Shown: positions 14,201 through 14,955 of the stretch, piece by piece
Layout: every line of letters starts with the position of its first letter
Numbering within the stretch: position 1 is the stretch's first letter
Assembly: GCA_035761045.1 (NCBI GenBank)
Contig: DASTRU010000017.1
Coordinates: 1-14,955 of the forward strand
From: DASTRU01 sp035761045
GTDB lineage: Bacteria > Pseudomonadota > Gammaproteobacteria > Burkholderiales > Burkholderiaceae_E
DNA: 14,955 bases
Direction of reading: 5' to 3'
Notes under the pieces: model-generated
What the model was told of the DNA's origin: nothing
What the model saw: only the letters and a program-made list of their open reading frames with translations
Databases searched by the model: none
Program-made: the position numbers and the translations under genes

Positions 14201-14955
14201 GATGACGTCGCCCACGCTCAGACTCAGTCCGGTCAGCGTGCCGGTGAAGTTGCCGTTGGCGTCGGTCGTTAAAAAGCCTAAGTAGGTTTGCCCTTCGCCG
14301 TAATTGGTACCGTCGGCCGCTGCCTTGAAGAACTCCACGCGCGCGTTGGCGAACGCCGTTTGCCCCGCCGCGCTACCCACATAGCCCGAGAGCGTGAGCG
14401 ACGTGCCCGAGAGCAAGGCGGCGGTAATGACCGGGTAGTCGGTCAATAAATTGGGCTGGCCGGCGGTGGTGGTGCCGTCGTTGAGCGTAACGCCGTTGTT
14501 GCCTAAGTCGATGCCTAGGCTGGTGTTGCTGTGAATGCTGTTGCCAAGAATGGCGTTGCCGGTGGAGGCGCCACTGACCCGCACGCCATGCGCGCCGTTG
14601 TAGGCGACGAGGTTGCCTTCGCCCGCGCCCGTGCCACCGATGGTGTTGTTGGACGCGCCGGTGTCGATTTGAATACCCGAGCTGGTATTGCCCACGCCCG
14701 CCGTGCCCGCCGCGTTGGTGCCGATGTAGTTGCCTTGCACGACGTTGTTGGCGGCCGAGGCGAAGATGGCGATACCCGTGGCGTTGCCCGAGACGACGTT
14801 GCGCGCTCCAGCGGCCGCGCCGCCGACGAGCACGCCACTTACGCCGCCGAGATAAATCCCGCGTCCGGTGTTGCCAATCGCGGCCGTGCCCGCCGCGTTC
14901 AAGCCGATGGTGTTGCCTTGGATGACGATGCCCGTGGTGCCCGCGTTGGCGACTT
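8225..14955 (-). CDS. Giant right-handed beta-helix / CSLREA / SdrD_B repeat protein with C-terminal membrane anchor; 5' end beyond window
   Basis: About 2242 C-terminal residues are visible and the frame is open to base 14955, so the true start lies outside. The bulk is parallel beta-helix repeats with core GNYIGTNAAGT ... NNTIGGTAAGAGNVISGN, as in NosD/Beta_helix-type surface proteins. Three helix blocks occur at 14561-14917, 12407-13336 and 9506-11185. After the first two come a GQPNLL/ATDTSNNTSEFG linker, an SdrD_B-like domain (GQVFEDTNYAGGAGSAYGAG; about 13935-14137 and 11781-11983), a TAGFRGGYTSATAEQTY segment, and a CSLREA-like domain (NTNDSGEGSLREAI; about 13440-13700 and 11286-11546). 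The third block ends in a Pro-rich linker (8924-9082), an unrecognised domain, a 27-residue hydrophobic segment (8405-8485) and a 59-residue acidic tail. I see no cysteine. This suggests an exported protein anchored in the inner membrane by its C-terminus. Function is unknown: adhesin, matrix or cell-surface scaffold are guesses. It overlaps the membrane cyclase gene by 8 nt. Confidence 0.9.
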   Translation of the reverse strand, partial: VANAGTTGIVIQGNTIGLNAAGTAAIGNTGRGIYLGGVSGVLVGGAAAGARNVVSGNATGIAIFASAANNVVQGNYIGTNAAGTAGVGNTSSGIQIDTGASNNTIGGTGAGEGNLVAYNGAHGVRVSGASTGNAILGNSIHSNTSLGIDLGNNGVTLNDGTTTAGQPNLLTDYPVITAALLSGTSLTLSGYVGSAAGQTAFANARVEFFKAAADGTNYGEGQTYLGFLTTDANGNFTGTLTGLSLSVGDVITATATDTSNNTSEFGRNVTLVSLTGQVFEDTNYAGGAGSAYGAGDTYLANVRVELYDTGNNFLGFTTTNASGQYNVAVVAGGYTVRVVGATVGDADTAPTAGFRGGYTSATAEQTYERDGVTGSSAVGGNNKAVADSATAAGSGVGDFNVGVSVSASNLTGVDFGFAYNVVTNTNDSGEGSLREAINNSNAINGTQTVVFNVLGGGAQSIALSSALPNIVDAVVLDATTQTSYAGTPLIELNGTSAGAGTNGLTLASGSSGSTIKGFVINRFASDGIEINASNNNIIAGNYIGTNAAGTAASANGGAGVNLLGGASNNLIGGLTAADRNVLSGNATQGISINASSNNIVQGNIIGLNAAGNGALGNASAGVDIRGGASNNTIGGTTAGARNIISANGSDGIYITNATTLNNVVQGNYIGTDATGTVSFGNATDGIYILNGSSNNTIGGSVAGAGNLISGNGGRGVSLSGNATSNNAIRGNLIGTDATGLVALGNTGEGVYLNNQAHDNIVGGTAALERNVIAGNANDGIEISNASNNTVLGNAIGVGADGTTAIANSGAGLFIRAGANNNTIGGTVAGAGNIIANNLGDGVRVTDNSSGNAILGNSMYNNANDGIDLANNGVTLNTGATTAGQPNVLMNYPVISGAVLSGTNLVVSGYVGSAPGQAAFANARVEFFKSSDDASGYGEGQIYLGFLTADANGDFSGTLSGVSLTSGDKLTATATDTSNNTSEFGQNITLAGLSGQVFEDRNYTGGAGSAYGAGDAYLSNVRVELYDASNNFLGFTTTNALGQYNFAVGSGNYTVRVVGATMGDVNTPPTAGFRGGYTSATAEQTYESDGVTGASAIGGNDKTVADSTTAAGAGIGDFNVAVTLGAGDVTGVDFGFAYNVVTNTNDSGEGSLREAINNSNAIVGTQTIAFDVLGGGAQSIALSSALPNIVDAVVLDATTQTGYASTPLIELNGTSAGVSAGGLVLAIGSSGSTIKGFVINRFDGSGIEINSSNNTITGNYIGTDAAGTVASANNLGISITSTASNNTIGGTTATTRNVISGNSTNGIDIDGASGTTVLGNYIGTNATGTAAIANSASGIYLYNGASNSTIGGTAAGAGNLISGNWRGVAMTDSGTSNNVVQGNYIGTNAAGTTAIANTDVAVFIYGGATSNTIGGTAAGAGNVISGNSYGVYIEDTGTSNNLVQGNYIGTNATGTTALGNAAAGVTIGNGASNNTIGGTTAAARNIISGNGARGVDINGANNNTVSGNTIGLNAAGTAAIANASDGIYIHNGASNNTIGGSVTGAGNVISGNAGRGIQLNGATTANNVIRGNTIGTNATGTAAVANGAEGIFLFGNTHDNIIGGTTAAERNVISGNTADGVEIWGGYNNTVLGNYIGTNAAGTAALANGGTGVYVRTGSPNNTIGGSAAGAGNVISGNALKGIHISGSGTTSNTIVRGNIIGLNATGTAAIGNGQEGIYIASTASDSIIGGTTAADRNIIAGNAGDGIEIDGAINNVVQGNYIGVGADGTTAFANGGNGVYISNAASNNTIGGTAAGAGNIIANSGQDGVRILNASTGNAILGNSIYGNTNEGIDLNNDGVTANDGATTAGQPNLLMDSPVMSTATLSGTTLTLAGWVGSAAGQATFANSRVEFFRAAADASGYGEGRTYLGFLTTDANGNFSGTLTVAGLGVGDVITATATDAGNNTSEFGANNNVAVPPPAPAPAPTPAPAPPGGVLIPDPVTPPPDRPSTPPSSTDGPTPSAPNALPPDIVPIDVIGPEGASDGDGLPGNGKTSPTRSLRDNSRLLIESKLEFLSRFDGRDRAFTSPVTVRVAAAIDEPVEPDSINFKTLTPSVDALGESIRLNLNLTVTQPDESTGGWRRWLDEQAARRRAAEESGRSGDASVIDFTMLDPLRVGGVAASVGLAWWAAQIGGLGASILAARDVWRRWDPLPVLGTNDEDENEFIDPHGPEHLEEERDEIASTRVLKPSMRASAQGEANE
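8236..8244 (-). promoter_or_regulatory. Strong ribosome binding site inside the end of the giant gene
   Basis: On the minus strand this reads AGGGAGAGG, followed by CGA and then the ATG of the membrane diguanylate cyclase at 8232. It lies within the coding sequence of the giant gene's last few codons. It fixes the cyclase start and allows re-initiation by ribosomes finishing the giant protein. Confidence 0.7.
8405..8485 (-). other. C-terminal hydrophobic segment (predicted membrane anchor) of the giant protein
   Basis: 27 residues, starting VGGVAASVGLAWWAAQIGG and ending ILAA, without charged residues. RDVWRRWDPLPVL follows immediately, then a strongly acidic tail (NDEDENEF, EHLEEERDE). The basic residues right after the segment fit the positive-inside rule with the tail in the cytoplasm. 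It is not an LPXTG sorting signal, an RTX-type secretion signal or an autotransporter barrel. Confidence 0.7.
8924..9082 (-). other. Proline-rich linker of the giant protein
   Basis: About 53 residues beginning VPPPAPAPAPTPAPAPPGG and continuing through PDPVTPPPDRPSTPP to NALPP. It separates the beta-helix part from the C-terminal domain and anchor. Such linkers commonly span the cell wall or periplasm; that role here is inference. Confidence 0.8.
9101..9505 (-). repeat. Third, shortened copy of the cap/linker module
   Basis: Matches the first ~405 nt of copies 1 and 2 without gaps (offset 2901 bp from copy 2 and 5055 from copy 1, checked at the cap and at SEFG). It covers GNAILGNSIYGNTNEG, the GQPNLL motif and ATDAGNNTSEFG, then breaks off where the SdrD_B-like domain would begin and runs into the proline-rich linker. 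This marks the end of the modular series. Confidence 0.88.
9506..11185 (-). repeat. Beta-helix block 3 (nine units of about 62 residues)
   Basis: Nine tandem units spanning 1680 nt or 560 residues, from GNYIGTDAAGTVASANN to IGVGADGTTAFANGG, capped by GNAILGNSIYGNTNEGIDLN. It has the same entry and exit units as block 2 but four additional internal units, so it is the expanded version of the same block. Units alternate for part of their length between an AGAGN type and a TTAAxRN type. Confidence 0.88.
11226..12406 (-). repeat. Long in-gene direct repeat, copy 2
   Basis: Partner of copy 1 at a 2154-bp offset. It encodes the cap GNAILGNSMYNNAN, the GQPNVL linker, the SdrD_B-like domain beginning LSGQVFEDRNYTGG, and the CSLREA-like domain with NTNDSGEGSLREAI. 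Protein identity to copy 1 is high along the whole length, with no insertions. Confidence 0.9.
12407..13336 (-). repeat. Beta-helix block 2 (five units of about 62 residues)
   Basis: Five tandem units, each beginning GNxIG and containing an NNxIGG and a NxISGN rung, together 930 nt or 310 residues. The block follows the first CSLREA-like module and its TIKGFVINRF strand and ends in the cap GNAILGNSMYNNANDGIDLA. The last unit carries the unusual IGVGADGTT, shared only with the last unit of block 3. Confidence 0.88.
13380..14560 (-). repeat. Long in-gene direct repeat, copy 1 (cap + linker + SdrD_B-like + CSLREA-like)
   Basis: About 1.18 kb that matches copy 2 at a constant offset of 2154 bp. 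Anchor points checked by eye (14546/12392, 14491/12337, 13685/11531, 13561/11407) all give 2154, so the two copies align without gaps. Divergence is by substitution, so the copies are similar but not identical. A one-codon indel appears only past the end, in the first helix strand of the next block. Confidence 0.9.
14561..14917 (-). repeat. Beta-helix block 1 (two visible units, continues past the window)
   Basis: Two units of 61 and 58 residues are visible, starting at GNTIGLNAAGTAAIGN and GNYIGTNAAGTAGVGN. More of the same block lies upstream: the bases to 14955 still read as helix sequence (TTGIVIQGNTIG). The block closes with GNAILGNSIHSNTSLGIDLG, the same capping sequence that ends blocks 2 and 3. 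Confidence 0.85.

Noticed and set aside
14878..14902. Apparent start of the giant gene at 14902
   Set aside because: The codon is TTG, in the middle of a GLNAAGT repeat rung, and the frame continues open to the window edge with more helix sequence, so the true start is outside.

Overview
This window looks like a piece of a GC-rich proteobacterial chromosome, most likely a betaproteobacterium. That inference rests on the CheA P1 domain, the CheY with an LTDQNMP phosphorylation loop, and the domain styles of the GGDEF proteins. No sequence search was possible. I see no tRNA, rRNA, CRISPR array, insertion sequence or phage gene. The window is tightly packed with signalling genes, followed by one very long repetitive gene.

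Layout: (1) Bases 1-1049, minus strand: a chemotaxis operon reading a small CheZ-like protein, a single-domain CheY, then the N-terminus of CheA, which is cut by the window edge. (2) Bases 1050-1260: a divergent intergenic region of 211 bp. (3) Bases 1261-2966, plus strand: a soluble HisKA_3-type histidine kinase with a degenerate N-terminal receiver, overlapping by ATGA a NarL/FixJ-family response regulator. (4) Bases 2970-8232, minus strand: three cyclic-di-GMP genes. In transcription order these are a two-TM PAS-GGDEF diguanylate cyclase, a PAS-GGDEF-EAL dual protein, and a soluble helical-GGDEF diguanylate cyclase. (5) Bases 8225-14955, minus strand: the C-terminal ~2242 residues of a giant right-handed beta-helix protein whose start lies outside the window.

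The giant gene is built of three beta-helix blocks of about 62-residue units (2 visible + 5 + 9 units). They are separated by SdrD_B-like and CSLREA-like modules. Those modules lie in two ungapped copies exactly 2154 bp apart, with a third, shortened copy a further 2901 bp along. The protein ends in a proline-rich linker, an unrecognised domain, one hydrophobic segment and an acidic tail. That arrangement suggests a membrane-anchored, mostly extracytoplasmic protein rather than a freely secreted one.

The giant gene, the membrane diguanylate cyclase and the two further c-di-GMP genes are co-oriented. Two of the three junctions overlap (8 nt and 14 nt), so they probably form one transcription unit. 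The best candidate for an under-described system here is this pairing of a giant C-terminally anchored beta-helix protein with a translationally coupled membrane diguanylate cyclase. A functional link between them is inference from gene arrangement only.
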